DNA of 64,000 nucleotides from Erinaceus europaeus (lineage: Eukaryota > Chordata > Mammalia > Eulipotyphla > Erinaceidae), in the NCBI RefSeq assembly GCF_950295315.1, contig NC_080175.1, positions 63,322,853 to 63,386,852 on the forward strand. Direction: 5' to 3'. The notes beneath the pieces are model-generated. The model had not been told where the DNA came from, did not search any database, and saw nothing but the letters and a program-made list of their open reading frames with translations. A program made the position numbers and the translations under genes. Positions 11,715-23,912 of the stretch are shown piece by piece. Numbering within the stretch: position 1 is the stretch's first letter; the number at the start of each line of letters is the position of its first letter.

Positions 11715-11982
11715 TGAATTAAGAGCACATATATCATTGTTAGGAAAGATTGAACAAGATGGATGTGAAGTTGGTATATTGCACCAAAGTAAAAGACACT
11801 TCTGGGGTTGGTTGGTGGAGTCTGGGGTGGGGGAGTTCAGGTCCCAAAAGGATAACAGAGGACCTACTGGGGGTTGTATTGTTATGTGGAAAACTGAGAA
11901 AAGTTATGCATGTACAAACTATTGTATTTACTGTCAAATGTAAAACATTAATCCTCCAATAAAGAAATTTTAAAAAAAATGG
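11715..11982 (+). mobile_element. LINE-type 3' tail with AATAAA
   Basis: GTGGAAAACTGAGAAAAGTTATGC, ACTGTCAAATGTAAAACATTAATCCTCC and AATAAAG precede an A-rich end at about 11975. I recognise this as an L1-like 3' UTR seen in mammals, but the subfamily is uncertain. Diverged relatives may lie near 6735-6830 and 34114-34285. Confidence 0.5.
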
Positions 11983-12062
11983 ATGTGTTAAACTGAACAG
12001 AAGGAGACAGTGAGATAAAGAAAGCTGAATAGAAAGGGGGCAAGAAGGCAGGAAGAAACAGG

Positions 12063-12270
12063 ATGATATATATATATATATATAATTGGATAGAGACAGA
12101 GAGAAATTGAGAGGAGAGGTGGAGATAGAAAGGGAGAGACACCCGCAGCCCTGCTCCACCACTTGTGAAGCTTTCCTCCTGCAGGTGGGGACTAAGGGCT
12201 TAAACCTGGGTCCTTGCACACTGTAATGTGTGTACTAACCCTGGTGTGCCACCCTCTGGCCTCCATAGGA
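12063..12270 (-). mobile_element. SINE group B, minus strand, with short TSD
   Basis: Inverted group B structure: (AT)n-expanded tail at 12065-12083, AATTGGATAGAGACAGAG, GCCCTGCTCCACCACTTGTG, TCCTCCTGCAGGTGGGG, then the tRNA-like head. AGGATGA occurs on both sides (about 12060 and 12268). Confidence 0.88.
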
Positions 12271-12479
12271 TGAGCTGTTTCTAAGTAACAACTGCCAGAC
12301 TTAGGTGAGGCCTTCTGAGAATCAAAGAGGGATTTCTGTGAATTTAAAAGCTTAAGGGCTGAATATGTGGGGAGAGTTAAATAATAATAATAATACTTAA
12401 CTACCTCAGCTTCTGTAAACTTCCTTCCACTTTGCTGAAGGGGTATATAATGAATTCAGACTAAGTAAATAAACTAGTA

Positions 12480-12990
12480 TAGCCAAGGGCCCTTTGGAGT
12501 ATAACTAAAATATGTCTACTCGTTATCTACAAAATGGAGACACCCCCAACTCTTCATCTGCACTATTCCAGCCTTTAGATTCATGATTAGCCAACAATTT
12601 GTCTGGCTTTATATTAACTCTCTTTTCATCTACCAGGTTCCAGATGCTACCATGATGCCAAACAAACTTCCCTGGACAGACAACCCCACTAATATGTCCT
12701 GGAGCTCTGATTCCCCAGAACCCTGCCCCACTAGGGAAAGAGAGAGGCAGGCTAGGAGTATGGATCGACTTGTCAACATCCATGTTCAGCAGGGAAGCAA
12801 TTACAGAAGACAGACCTTCCACCTTCTGCACCCCACAATGACCTTGGGTCCATACTCCCAGAGGGTTAAAGAATAGGAAAGCTATCAGGGGAGGGTATGG
12901 GATAGAAAGGTATGGTGGTGGGAATTATGATAAGTTGTACCCCTCTTATACTATGGTTTTGTCAATGTTTACTTTTTATAAATAAAATAC
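12480..12990 (+). mobile_element. L1 3' UTR, distal module, plus strand
   Basis: A 5'-truncated L1 tail: from GCCAAGGGCCCTTTGGAG through the ATTCCAGCCTTTAG, CCACTAGGGAAAGAGAGAGG and GGTGGTGGGAATTATG landmarks to TTTTTATAAATAAAATACTG. No ORF2 sequence is included. It belongs to a subfamily with GCCTACTCG-type text upstream of the distal module, different from the youngest copies here. Confidence 0.85.
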
Positions 12991-13429
12991 TGAGAGGGGG
13001 AAAAACTATCTAGAAGCCAGAGTGCTAAAACAAATAAACTTCTTATTTTACTGCAAAAAAATAAAAAAGAAAGAAAATATTTTTCTTCTCACCTCCAAAA
13101 TTAGATGAGAGTGTTCAGGAGACACCTATCAATGGAGAGATGAGAAACTATATTCATGATAAAAATTAAAAAATTAAAAAAGGTAATTGTACTTATGTAT
13201 CAGCGTCCATACTGTAAACCATCACTCCCCTAGGCCACACAGAAATTATTTAAAAAAGTGTTTCTGATAGTAATATAAGTTATGAGATGATTCCATGACA
13301 TGGATATGTTGTGAATAAAGAAGTACATTCCAGGAGATGCTGTGATATTAATTCTAAAATGATATAATCAAATATATGACTTCCCAGGATAAGTATATTG
13401 TAAATATCCAATTCAACTTAAGTTTTTAA
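12991..13429. other. Unique AT-rich DNA
   Basis: Nothing recognisable apart from A-rich patches. Confidence 0.5.
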
Positions 13430-13905
13430 AATAGGATCTTTGGATTATACCTAAAATAGACATACTACCTTTTTCCAAGATATATCCCCAAATCTCATCT
13501 GCTATAGTCTTACCTTTAGATTCCTGACTATTAAACAATTTGTTCTGCTTTATATATTAATTTTTTTCAGCTAACAAGTTGCATATGCTACCATGACACC
13601 AAACTGACTTCCCTGGACATATGACTTCACCAGTGTACCCTGGAACCCCACCTCTCCAGAGCCCTACCCAATTAGGGAAAGATAGGAACAGATTGGGAGT
13701 ATGGATCAAACTGTCAGGACCCATGTCCAATGGAGAGGCAATTACAGAAGCCAGATATTCCACTTTCTGCACCCCATAATGATCCTGGGTCCGTGCTCTC
13801 AGAGGGATAAAGAATATAAAAGCTTCCAGTAGAGGGGATGGGATATGGAATTCTGGTGGTGGCAATTGTGGGGAGTTTTATCCCTCTTATCCTATAGTCT
13901 TGTCA

Positions 13906-13974
<69 letters not shown>

Positions 13975-14060
13975 TTGGCCTCACCAATGAGTCCTGGAAC
14001 CTCACTTCCTCAGAGCCTTTCCCCACTAAGGAAACTCTCATATGAAACCTTTCTTTACTA
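13430..14060 (+). mobile_element. Older L1 3' UTR with (TA)n expansion
   Basis: The distal L1 3' UTR module, more diverged than at 12480: AGCTAACAAGTTGCATATGC, CCAATTAGGGAAAGATAGG, GGTGGTGGCAATTG. At 13911-13970 the usual terminal CTTTTTATAAATAAA is replaced by a pure (TA)n tract of about 60 bp. A second L1 UTR scrap (CCTCACCAATGAGTCCTGG) follows at 13971-14060. Confidence 0.75.
13911..13970. repeat. (TA)n tract, about 30 units
   Basis: Uninterrupted TA dinucleotides. Confidence 0.95.
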
Positions 14061-14856
14061 TTCCAGTTAACACACAACCCTCCATCCACATATGTTTATC
14101 TAGTTCATCAATGTTGAGCACAGAGTCAGTATACCATGCAAAATCAGGGTTTAGGGAAGTAAGGGGTACTGGAAGTTTTCACTACAGCCAGATTAAAGTA
14201 AATTCCCACTTAATATTAACATTATCCATTTGTATATTTCCCTTTGGTTAGGAACTCTGGTTATATTAATTAATTAATTAATTAATTAAGAACAAAGTCA
14301 GCTTAAATATTTGTGCAAACAACTCTCTTCTCTTTCCCATAAAAGCTTTACATTGTCTTTTTGGAAAACATCATACTGTTTAATTATTATTAAGCAAAGT
14401 TAGTATGAGTTACTTGAGAATATAAATCAGTAACTTTATTAGAGCATGAAATTAAGTATTTCATGGAGAAGATCGCAGCCCCATGAGTTTAAAGATGATG
14501 TTATTGACATATCAGATCATTCTTATATAAATGATTAGTTGTTGCATTTATATAAATGGATGGAAAAATCTGATGGTATTAAGTGCACATACCAAATAAT
14601 TCTATTAAATTTTAAATTACTTGAGTTTATATTAATTCAGCAGCTCAATTGCATACTCCTATTCATTTGAAACACCTAGGTTGAATTTACATAACCAGGG
14701 GGAAATGAGGAATTGAGATAATTATCTCAATAACTTAGATTAAAGTTACACTTGGGGTTCCCAGGAAGTGAAAAACAAGAACAATGTACCCTATACTATT
14801 TTTCACATTAATATGATGAATTCACCTAACTCAGATGTTTCTTTAAACAACTTTAG
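14061..14856. other. Unique AT-rich DNA with (TTAA)n
   Basis: No gene recognised. A self-complementary (TTAA)n run is at 14263-14289. Confidence 0.5.
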
Positions 14857-15105
14857 GAGACAGAGTCCAGCGGTAGCATAGAGGGGTAAGTGCACATAGT
14901 GCTTAAGGATCCTGGTTCTAGCCCCCACCCCTCATTACCCACCTTCAGGGAAGTTGATTCACAGGCTTCACAGGTTGTGAAGCAGGTCTGTAGGTGTATA
15001 TCTTTCTCTCCCCCTCTCTGTCTTCCCCTTCTCTCTCCATTTCTCTCTGTCCTATTCCATAACAACAGCAATAATAATAATACAACAATAAAACAAGGAC
15101 AATAA
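14857..15105 (+). mobile_element. SINE group A, plus strand
   Basis: Head GTCCAGCGGTAGCATAGAGG, box-B-like GGTTCTAGCCCC, middle TGAAGCAGGTCTGTAGG and CTCTCTGTCTTCCCCTTC, tail AACAACAGCAATAATAATAATAC. No TSD identified. Confidence 0.85.
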
Positions 15106-16224
15106 TTACAAGGATATTAGATCTTCTAGAAAAGCTAATGCAACATATGCTCAGAATATTAAGGAAATGCAATTTAGAGGTTGAAGCAAATTGCTTTAAA
15201 ATCAGTAATTCCTTGAAAGATGAATACATATAACTTGCTCAACATATTTTGCAGAGTAAGAGTATCACTTTTGTGTTATTTCACTACTCCTGTATGCTTT
15301 TCCATTGAGAAGAAGAGAGAGGAAGAGAAAGGGAGAGGGAGAGGGAACGGGAGAGAGAAAGGGAGAAATATCACATCACCATAGTTTTTGCAGTGACCTG
15401 ACATGTTATATATAGTGCTGAAACTAGAATCTAGCTGCTTGAAGGACAAGGCATGGGCCCTACCCAGTAAGTTACCTCTCTGGCTCAGAAACATGTTTTG
15501 CAACCTTAGATACAATTTATAAGCAGCATACTTTACCACTGCCAAATAGTGTTGAAACATGACATTATAAGAACATCAAATTAAAAGACTCTGTGAAGAG
15601 AGGTGACCCATGGGAGTGTAAAAAGTGTCATGAAGTATTGATGTGCCCATATGCCAACAACAATATTATAAACCACTACCTCCTCAAAAAATGGGAAAAA
15701 GAAAACTAGAAAGAACAGAAGAAAGTGAAGTTAAGCAGTTCAGAGGTATTGAAATGAAGAAGGAGGGTAAATATAAGAAGGAGAGGAGAAAAAGAGAGAA
15801 AAAAGCACAAAAATTTCTGTACTTCAATAAGTTGATGCAGGTTTAAAACTTTAGTATTATTTAAATAGATTTGCAGTCATTGAAATACAAATATCAACTC
15901 AACTTGACAGATATCTGAGCACATCATCTAAAGAGTTAATATAATATTTTTTTCTTTTTTGTCATGAAAATAAGCTTGTTAATGCCCCCCTTTTCTTAAC
16001 ACCAAGGTCTACATGTCTTGAATAAAATTCACAAATACAATAATCACTTGCACTTCATAGTAACAAAAGAATCATAGCTAGAACTAACCTTTCCAAACTT
16101 GATGAGTACAGTAAATACCAATCAAGCACTTTGTAAAACAAAGAAAGAAAATAGGACTTTCTAAGATAGAGTGCAAACTCCCTCTCCCTGCCCCCAGTAT
16201 GTCTGCTTTAATTATCTGAACTTT
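15106..16224. other. Unique DNA with purine-rich patches
   Basis: GA-rich tracts at about 15305-15370 and 15680-15810 create spurious Lys/Glu-rich open frames. No gene supported. Confidence 0.5.
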
Positions 16225-16405
16225 GGGGGGGGAACCTACAGGTTTTTTGTTGGCTTGTTTGTTTGTTTGTTTGTTTTACAAACACAGGAAGAAAGAGACC
16301 ACACACAGAAACCCGGCTTACTTCAATTCAGTGAAGGTCCAGCTCAAACATGGACACAAACATGATAAACCAACACACTACCCAAATGAGCTACTTCACT
16401 GATGT
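16225..16405 (-). mobile_element. Possible diverged tRNA-derived SINE, minus strand
   Basis: Minus strand starts with GTAGCTCATTTGGGTAGTG, a box-A-like stretch. On the plus strand a (GTTT)n run at 16253-16276 would be its tail. Boundaries approximate. Confidence 0.5.
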
Positions 16406-17934
16406 ATAGTTCTTATTATACAACATTGACAGTTCCTGATTTCTAATTTTTTTTTATTTAAGAAAGATTAACAAAACCATAGGGTAGGAGGGGTACAACT
16501 CCAAACAATTCCCACCACCCAATCTCCATATCTCACCCCCTCCCCTGATAGCTTTCCCATTCTCTATCCCTCTGGGAGCATGGACCCAGGGTCATTGTGG
16601 GTTGCAGAAGGTAGAAGGTCTGGATTCTGTAATTGCTTCCCCGCTGAACATGGGAGTTGACTGGTCGGTCCATACTCCCAGTCTGCCTCTCTCTTTCCCT
16701 AGTAGGGTGTGTCTGGGGAAGCTGAGCTCCAGGACATATTGGTGGGGTCTTCAATAGAGGGAAGCCTGGCCAGCATCCTGATGGCATCTGGAACCTGGTG
16801 ACTGAAAAGAGAGTTAACATATGAAGCCAAACAAATTGTTGAGCAATCATGGACCCAAAGCTTGGAATAGTGGAGAGGAAGTGTTAGGGGGGTACTCACT
16901 GCAAACTCTAGTGTACTTCTGCTTTCAGGTATATATTTAGCAGTAGTTTATGGATACGTGTGAACATATGCTCTCTCTCACAGAAACTGGTGTATATCTA
17001 GGTTTTGGGACTTTGTTAGAAAGTGAACCACCTGAGATGAAATTAGAGTATACTATGAAAGGAAAGGTCTCACTGGAGTAATGAAGCTGAAGGGTTGTCA
17101 TTCCACATGTGAAGTCTCTGGACACAGTCTGAAGTGAAGCATGTTGAGGTGGCAATCATTGCGTTGGTTAGGTTGTGGTTGGCAGATGCAATATTATTTG
17201 ATATGGATTGGGAGAGGCATACGGGAGAGTGGGCCCTATCCAAGGGTTCTAGGACTGGGGGAAGTAGGGGCTCTACAGTGGAGATGTGAGGTTCCTGCTG
17301 TCTCAGGGTTCAAAAAAACAATCGATAGTTAATGTCATCATCATATTATTTGGTAATTGGGTTAACTTTGAAAAGTCCTTTTGTTATGGTTTGTTGTACA
17401 GTACCCAGTATCTTGTATATAGCTGTGCTATTGGATGCTTCTGATCTACTTGGTCTAGGCTTTTGAGAGAGTCTGCATATCAAATACACAGCCTATATAT
17501 TAAAAAGATTCAGTTTGTGTTTTGAAAAACTTTGAGACATACAATTGACTTTCCCCCTCTCAAATTAATTAACTAGTGATTTATAAAGTCTACATTTTGC
17601 TAGGAGGGTACATAAACACCATTCCCACCAACTAAAGACTGTGACCCATCCCTCCCACCCACTCCCACCCCACACTGGCCCAGGAAGCTGCATGCCTACC
17701 CCTCACCACAGGGCTTTTACTTTGGTGCCCTACTTACAATTTGATCAGGTCCTGCTTTTAGTTTCCCTTTCAGATCTTCTTACTCAACTTCTGGTGATGA
17801 GTGGGATCATCCCATACTCATCTTTATCTTTCTGACTTAGTTCACTTAACGTAATTCCTTCTAGCTCTGTCCAAGATGGGTCAGAAAAGGTGGGTTCATT
17901 GTTCTTGATAGCTGCATAGTATTCCATTGTGTAT

Positions 17935-18480
17935 ATATATCACAGCTTTCTCAGCCACTCATCTGTTGTTGGGCACCTTGGTTGCTTCCAGGTTTTAGCT
18001 ATTATGAATTGTGCTGCTATGAACATAGGAGTACACACCTCTTTTTGGATGGGTGTTATGGAGTCCTTGGGGTATAACCCCAGGAGAGGAATTACTGGTT
18101 CATATGGATGGTCCATGTCTAGCCTTCTAAGAGTTTTCCAGACTGCTCTCCACAGAGGCTGTACCAATTTACATTCCCACCAGCAATGTAAAAGGGTTCC
18201 TCTGTCCCCACAACCTCTCCAGCATTTGTTGCTGCTGTCCTTTTTGATGTATGCCATTCTTACAGGAGTGAGGTGGTATCTTAGTGTTGTCTTAATTTGC
18301 ATTTCTTTGACAATCAGTGACCTAGAGCAGTTTTTCATATGTTTGTTAGCCTTTTGGATCTCCACTGAGGTGAATGTTTTGTTCATATCCTCTTCCCATT
18401 TTTGGATGGGGTCATTTGCTTTTTTGGCACTAAGTTTGCTGAGCTCTTTATATATTTTGGTGATTAGTTTCTTGTCTGAT
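17935..18480 (-). pseudogene. L1 ORF2 C-terminal part, inside the twin-primed L1
   Basis: The minus-strand frame covers the ORF2 C-terminus including [19 protein letters not shown] and the cysteine motif [18 protein letters not shown], both well conserved. The terminal EYYAAIKN block and the ORF2 stop follow toward 17780. Physically separated from, and opposite to, its reverse transcriptase half. Confidence 0.88.
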
Positions 18481-19599
18481 GTATGCCATAGCAATCAGGC
18501 AAGAGAAAGAAATCAAAGGAATACAGATTGGAAGGGAAGAAGTCAAGCTCTCACTATTTGCAGATGATATGACAGTATATATAGAAAAACCTAAAGAATC
18601 CAGCAGAAAATTACTGGAAGTTATTAGGCAATATAGCAAGGTATCAGGCTACAAAATCAATGTACAAAAGTCAGTGGCATTTCTTTAAGCAAACACTAAA
18701 TCTGAAGAAGACATCCAGAAATCACTCCCATTTACTGTTTCAGCAAAATCTATCAAATACCTAGGACTAAAGTTGACCAAAGAAGTGAAAGACTTGTATA
18801 CTGAAATATATGAGTCACTACTCAAGGAAATAGAAACTGAGACCAAGAAATGGAAAGATATCCCATGCTCATGGATTGGAAGAATAAATATCATCAAAAT
18901 GAATATTCTCCCCAGAGCCATATACAAATTTAATGCAATATCCATCAAAGTTCCACCAAGCTTCTTTAAGAGAATAGAACAAACAAACACTACAATCATT
19001 TATCTGGAACCTGTAAACACCTAGAATTGCCAAAACCATCTTGAGGAAAAGAAAGAGAAATGGAGGCATCACACTCCCAGACCTTAGACTATATTATAAA
19101 GCCATCATCATCCAAACACCATGGTACTGGAACAAAAAGAGGCACACAGACCAGTGGAATAGAACTGAAAGCCCAGAAATAAATCCCCACACCTATGGAC
19201 ATCTAATCTTTGATAAGTGGGCCCAAAGGATTAAATGGAAAAAGGAGGCTCTCTTCAATAAATGGTGCTGGGAAAACTGGGTTGTAACATGCAGAAGAAA
19301 GAAATTGAACCATGTATCTCATCAGAAACAAAAATCAACTCCAAATGGATCAAAGACCTAGATGTCAGACCAGAAACAATCAAATACTTAGAGGAAAACA
19401 TTGGTACAACACTTTCCGACCTACACCTCAAGGACATCTTTGATGAATCAAACCCAATTGCAAAGAAGACTAAAGCAGAAACATACCAATGGGACTATAT
19501 CAAATTGAAAAGCTTCTGCACATCGAAAGAAACTATTAAACAAACAAAGAGACCTCTCACAGAATGGGAGAAGATCTTCACATGCCATACATCAGACAA
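18481..19599 (+). pseudogene. L1 ORF2 reverse-transcriptase end and middle part, inverted
   Basis: Plus-strand frames cover [17 protein letters not shown] and the catalytic [11 protein letters not shown] block (intact FADD), then the thumb and C-terminal linker. Lesions: a stop after AFL at 18685-18687, a frameshift before 19000, the triplet TAA at 19014-19016, and another frameshift after 19120. The TAA is shared with the copy at 60012. Cannot encode a working protein. Confidence 0.88.
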
Positions 19600-19614
19600 G
19601 ATTTCTAATTTTTT

Positions 19615-20054
19615 AATAACTTCGTAGTCTACTCTAAAAGACTCGAAGATTAATTCATCTATTCTATTTGTCTGGACATTTTACTGTATACTTTCATAAG
19701 ACTGATTACTTTTCATTCTTAGGAACTCTAATTAAGGGATGTTGTTTATCATAGATGAAATGATTTTCCTGTTTTTATGATTTGTTTTAAAGAGAAAATA
19801 TACATGGATTTTTATTTTATTATTTTCTATTTTATTTTTTAAATAAAATCACTAAATCTAATCACTAATTTTATTAATGATTTTGTAATGGTTTGCACGA
19901 TCATACAATTGCAGTTATCGTCAGTGGAATACACACTGAATCCACCAAAATTTTGTGCCTAATTCCCCAGTGTGGCCCTTGACCTTCCCCCTCTCAAAGA
20001 AAGAAATAACCACTATATATTTTTTAATTTGATTCATATATTTCTCTATCAGTT
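19615..20054. other. Unique AT-rich DNA
   Basis: No gene or transposon recognised. Confidence 0.5.
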
Positions 20055-20830
20055 TTCTTTTTTTAAAAAAAATTGTTTATAAAAATTAAACACTGACAGA
20101 AAACATAGGATAAGAAGGGTACAACTCCATACAATTCCCATCACCAGAACTCCATATCCCATCCCCTCCCCTGATAGCTTTCCTATTTTTTTGCCTTCTG
20201 GGAGTGTGCACCCAGAGTCATTATGGGGTGCAGAAGGTGGAACGTCCAGCTTCTGTAATTGCCTCCCTGCTGAACATGGACATTGACAGGTAGATCCATA
20301 CTCCCAGTCTGCCTCTCTCTTTCCCTAGTGGGGTAGGGTCTGGGGAGGGATTTTAGGACACATTGGTGGGGTTGTCTGTCTAGGGAAGTCCAGTTGGTAT
20401 CATGGTAGCATCTGGAACCAGGTGGCTAGACAAAGAGTTAATATATAAAGCCAAACAAATTGTTGACTAATCATGAACCTAAAGGCTGGAATAGTGCAGA
20501 TGAAGAGTTGGAGGGTGGTGATCTCTGTTTCTTAGATAATTAGTAGTCCTATTTTAGATCCCATGATTATACTACTTTTTTTTTTTTTTCTGAGCCGGAC
20601 ATCTGATATGCAAGTGGATCCAAGTTATTGTCTGGGGAGATGATGTCATGGGTGTAAAAAGAACCAGAAAGATGGATAAGGGAAGAGAGTAGCTCCCAAA
20701 TATGGTAAATGTGTATAAATATTATTGACACTTTTGATTGGATCTTATCTGGGGCCCATATTCAGCTTAGAGCCTATGTGACCTCTGCATTCCCTGTAGA
20801 TCTGAGCTCACATTCCAAATCATATGTGTG
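20055..20830 (-). mobile_element. L1 3' UTR with the alternative long module, minus strand
   Basis: Begins with the inverted L1 tail and the distal module (ACAACTCCATACAATTCCC, TCCCCTGATAGCTTTCC, CTCTTTCCCTAGTGGGG), then continues into a second module: GACATCTGATATGCAAGTGG, GAGATGATGTCATGGG and GGGCCCATATTCAGC. That second module is shared with 47640-48190, 48590-48700 and 51620-52330 but absent from the youngest L1 copies here. Confidence 0.85.
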
Positions 20831-22241
20831 ATTTTTGATAGTGTGCTTCCAGTGATTGTATAATTTAAAATACTCTATTTATTTTTTCTTTAAATATGCT
20901 GTTAAGAGACCCTTCATAGTTTTGCAGTGAATATCATATACTACAAATAAACTATCCTTAAAGTTGAGGTTTTGTAGGAGAAAGACATTTTTCCATTCTA
21001 GTTCTGAGAGATTGCCTCTTGGTTGCCACAATGAAGAATGTGTGATGTAGTAAAGTGTGTAATTTTGGTGTACATATTAAAACAAAAAAAATACATGATC
21101 ATTTTCAACTGTAAACTCATAAAATAGCTTATTTTATTGTTAAACATAATACTGCACAGATCTTGCTTCTGATGGTATTGGGAATTGAACATGGAAATTG
21201 ACTCTCAGGCATGAAATTCTTTTGCATAACCTTTTATATTATTTTCTTATTATTGATTTGGAGTCAATAATAACTAAATTATTTTGAAATTTTATTTTTA
21301 CTTCTATAATCCTAGAAAATTATATTATTCTGTGAATGAAATGTATCAAACATATTTGGATATTTGAAGAGATAATGCATATTGCTTTTTCAGCTGTAAT
21401 GTGACATTTGGTGCTAAATTTATTATACAAAATTCACATCTTTGAATGTAGAACACCTTCATTTCATAACATAAATTTATAACAAAATGAAAATTTCATC
21501 CAAATTTTAGAAAATTGTATGCTAGAGCATTGCAGTACTGTAAATAATAAATATTAATATATTAATAAATAAAGGTCCAATCTTCTATGAGTCTCTTTAG
21601 CTTTTAACTACTGAATTTTTGTCTGTTTCTGATCTTTTCATGGTGTCATATTCTAGAGATCCTCCTGTCCTTGACAGCTTCTCAGACTTGTTTATGAATA
21701 CCTTGCACATTTTGAAGAGTAGTTATTTTCCAAATCAATTATTTTATAAAATCATCTTCAGTTGGAAATAATCTTATGGTTTCTCATAATTAGTCTGAGG
21801 TTATATAAATTTAATAGAATGACAAAAATGACAGAGGTTAAATGTCATTGTCAAAATATCACGTCAAGCACACATCTTATCCACACAGTTATTCATAATT
21901 GATATTATAATTGGCCACTTAACATTACCACATAACTGGGGTAATGTTAGTCAGGTGAGGCATGTTCACTTAACCAGTTCAGCCACCACCTGGGCCCCTT
22001 GATTTATTATTTTAAATAGTAACTGGAGCACTAGTATCTAACTCAGTCTCATATATTATAAAATGATCAACGTGAAAACATCTAAAAATGTAAACACTAC
22101 ATATGAAGAGTATGATGTTTGTCAGTGAAATGGGAAGAAAGACATTTGGCTCACAAGGTTTTATTAGACAGGAAACAAAAGTAATACTAAAATGTGTATG
22201 ACCTTTAGATTACTAATAAGGTTTCTATGAAATACATTATG
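20831..22241. other. Unique AT-rich DNA with a SINE scrap
   Basis: No gene recognised. A group B-like fragment (GTTCAGCCACCACCTGGGCC) sits at 21970-21996 on the minus strand. Confidence 0.5.
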
Positions 22242-22453
22242 TGGGGGCAAGGTAGTGGTGCACTTGGCTCAGTGTGCACATTACAGTGCACAAGGACCTG
22301 TGTTTAAGCCTGTGGTTCCTACCAGTAAGGGGGGGAAGCTTCATGAGTGGTGAAGAAGTACTGCAGGTGGCACTCTGTCACTTTCTCTATTTCCCCATCT
22401 TCTTTCAACTTCTCTCTGTCTCTATGCAAAAATTAACAAATAAAAACTATATT
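22242..22453 (+). mobile_element. SINE group B, plus strand
   Basis: GCAAGGTAGTGGTGCACTTGG head, ATTACAGTGCACAAGGACC, GGGGGAAGCTTCATGAGTG, CTCTGTCTCTATGCAA and an AACAAATAAAAAC tail. Directly abuts the next L1. Confidence 0.88.
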
Positions 22454-23403
22454 AAGAATAAGAAAGTTCTTAAACAATGTGATGATAACATTAACTATCG
22501 ATTGTCTTTTGGAACCCTAAAACAGCAGGAACCTCACCTCTCCACTATAGAGCCTCTACTTCCCCCAGTCCTGGAACCATTGGATAGGGCCCACTTTCCT
22601 GCATGCCTCTCTCAATCCATATCAAATAATATTGCATCTGCCAATCACAACCTAACCAACACAACGATTGCCACCTCAACATGCTTCACTTCAGACTGTG
22701 TCCAGAGACTTCACGTGTGGAATGACAACCCTTCAGCTGCATTACTCGGGTGAGATCTTACCTTTCATAGTATACTCTAATTCCATCTCAGGTGGTTCAC
22801 TTTCTAACAAAGTCCCAAAACCTAGATATACACCAGTTTCTGTGAGAGAGAGCATATGTTCACACGTATCCGTAAACTACTGCAAAATATATACCTGAAA
22901 GCAGAAGTACACTAGAGTTTGCAGTGAGTACCCCCCTAACACTTCCTCTCCACTATTCCAAGCTTTGGGTCCATGATTGCTCAACAATTTGTTTGGCTTC
23001 ATATGTTAACTCTCTTTTCAGTCACCAGGTTCCCGATGTCATCAGGATGCTGGCCAGGCTTCCCTAGACTGAAGACCCCACCAATGTGTCCTGGAGCTCT
23101 GCTTCCCCAGAGACACACCCTACTAGGGAAAGAGAGAGGCAGACTGAGAGTATAAACCAACCAGTCAACGCCCATGTTCAGCGGGGAAGCAATTACAGAA
23201 GCCAGACCTTCTACTTTCTGCAACCTACAATGACCCTGGGTCCATGCTCCCAGAAGGATAGAGAATGGGAAAGCTATCAGGGGATGGGGTGGGATATGGA
23301 GATTGGGTGGTGGGAATTGTGTGGAATTGTACCCATCCTACCCTATGCTTTTGTTAATTAATCCTTTCTTAAACAAAAAAGAAAAAAAAAAGAATAAGAA
23401 AGT
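22454..23403 (+). mobile_element. Young L1, 5'-truncated within its 3' UTR, with 15-bp repeats at both ends
   Basis: Runs from AATGTGATGATAACATTAAC to CCTTTCTTAAACAAAAAAG, covering the distal 900 bp of the long L1 3' UTR only. AAGAATAAGAAAGTT occurs at 22454-22468 and again at 23389-23403, best read as the TSD. Very similar to the copies at 25846, 52786 and 61560-62627, so probably among the youngest in the window. No coding sequence. Confidence 0.88.
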
Positions 23404-23790
23404 TATCAGGGGAGGGGATGGGATAGAGTTCTGGTGGTGGCAGTTGTGTGAAGTTGTAACCCTCTTATCCTATGGTTTAGACAATGTTTCTTTTTTTAAA
23501 AAATAATTATTTATTTTCCCTTTTTGTTGGCCTTGTTGCTTTACACTGTTGTTGTAGTTATTGTTGTTGTTGTTGATGATGATGATGTCGTCATTGTTAG
23601 ATAGGACAGAGGGAAATGGAGAGAGGAGGGGAAGACAGAGAGGGGGAGAGAAAGATAGACACCTGCAGACCTGCTTCATCGCCTTGTGAAAAACAACCCT
23701 ACAGCTGGGTATCCTTAACCTGTTCCTTGCGCTTTGTGCCACGTGTGCTCCCGCCCAATTCCCAATGTTTCATTTTTATAAATAAAAAAT
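23404..23790 (+). mobile_element. Older L1 3' end split by a SINE
   Basis: ATCAGGGGAGGGGATGGG to ATGGTTTAGACAATG is the last 100 bp of an older L1 3' UTR. It is interrupted by a group A SINE and resumes with ATTTTTATAAATAAAAAAT at about 23770. The young L1 on its left sits immediately beside or inside it. Confidence 0.8.
23500..23765 (-). mobile_element. SINE group A, minus strand, inside an L1 tail
   Basis: Inverted group A: TTATTTTCCCTTTTTGTTGG, GTTGTTGTTGTTGATG, GATAGACACCTGCAGACC, then a decayed tRNA-like head. CAATGTTTC lies on both sides (about 23482 and 23763), duplicated from the L1 target. Confidence 0.88.
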
Positions 23791-23912
23791 TAAATTAAAA
23801 ACTTAACAAATACTGTCTTTAAAACAAAACAAATTGCTATAATCACCATTATTTTTTGAATAACTTATGGGTGAAACATCCCATTTCTTTAGCCTTAAGA
23901 AATTATGCAAAC

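Larger units (their letters stand above)
16438..19614 (-). mobile_element. L1 with 5' inversion (twin priming), flanked by TSD
   Basis: From the left, 16453-18480 is L1 in minus orientation: A tail, distal and proximal 3' UTR, then the ORF2 C-terminus. At about 18481 the orientation flips and 18481-19599 carries the preceding part of ORF2 in plus orientation. The plus segment stops at CATACATCAGACAAG, where the minus segment begins when read in sense, so the two halves are contiguous pieces of one L1. GATTTCTAATTTTTT occurs at both outer ends (16438 and 19600). This is the signature of twin-primed integration. Confidence 0.92.

Noticed and set aside
22274..22898. Two overlapping open frames of 159 and 76 codons with recurring relatives elsewhere (26336, 61911, 55113)
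   Set aside because: The recurrence is because all are L1 3' UTR copies. The similar peptides reflect repeat copies, not a gene family; frames differ and are not conserved.
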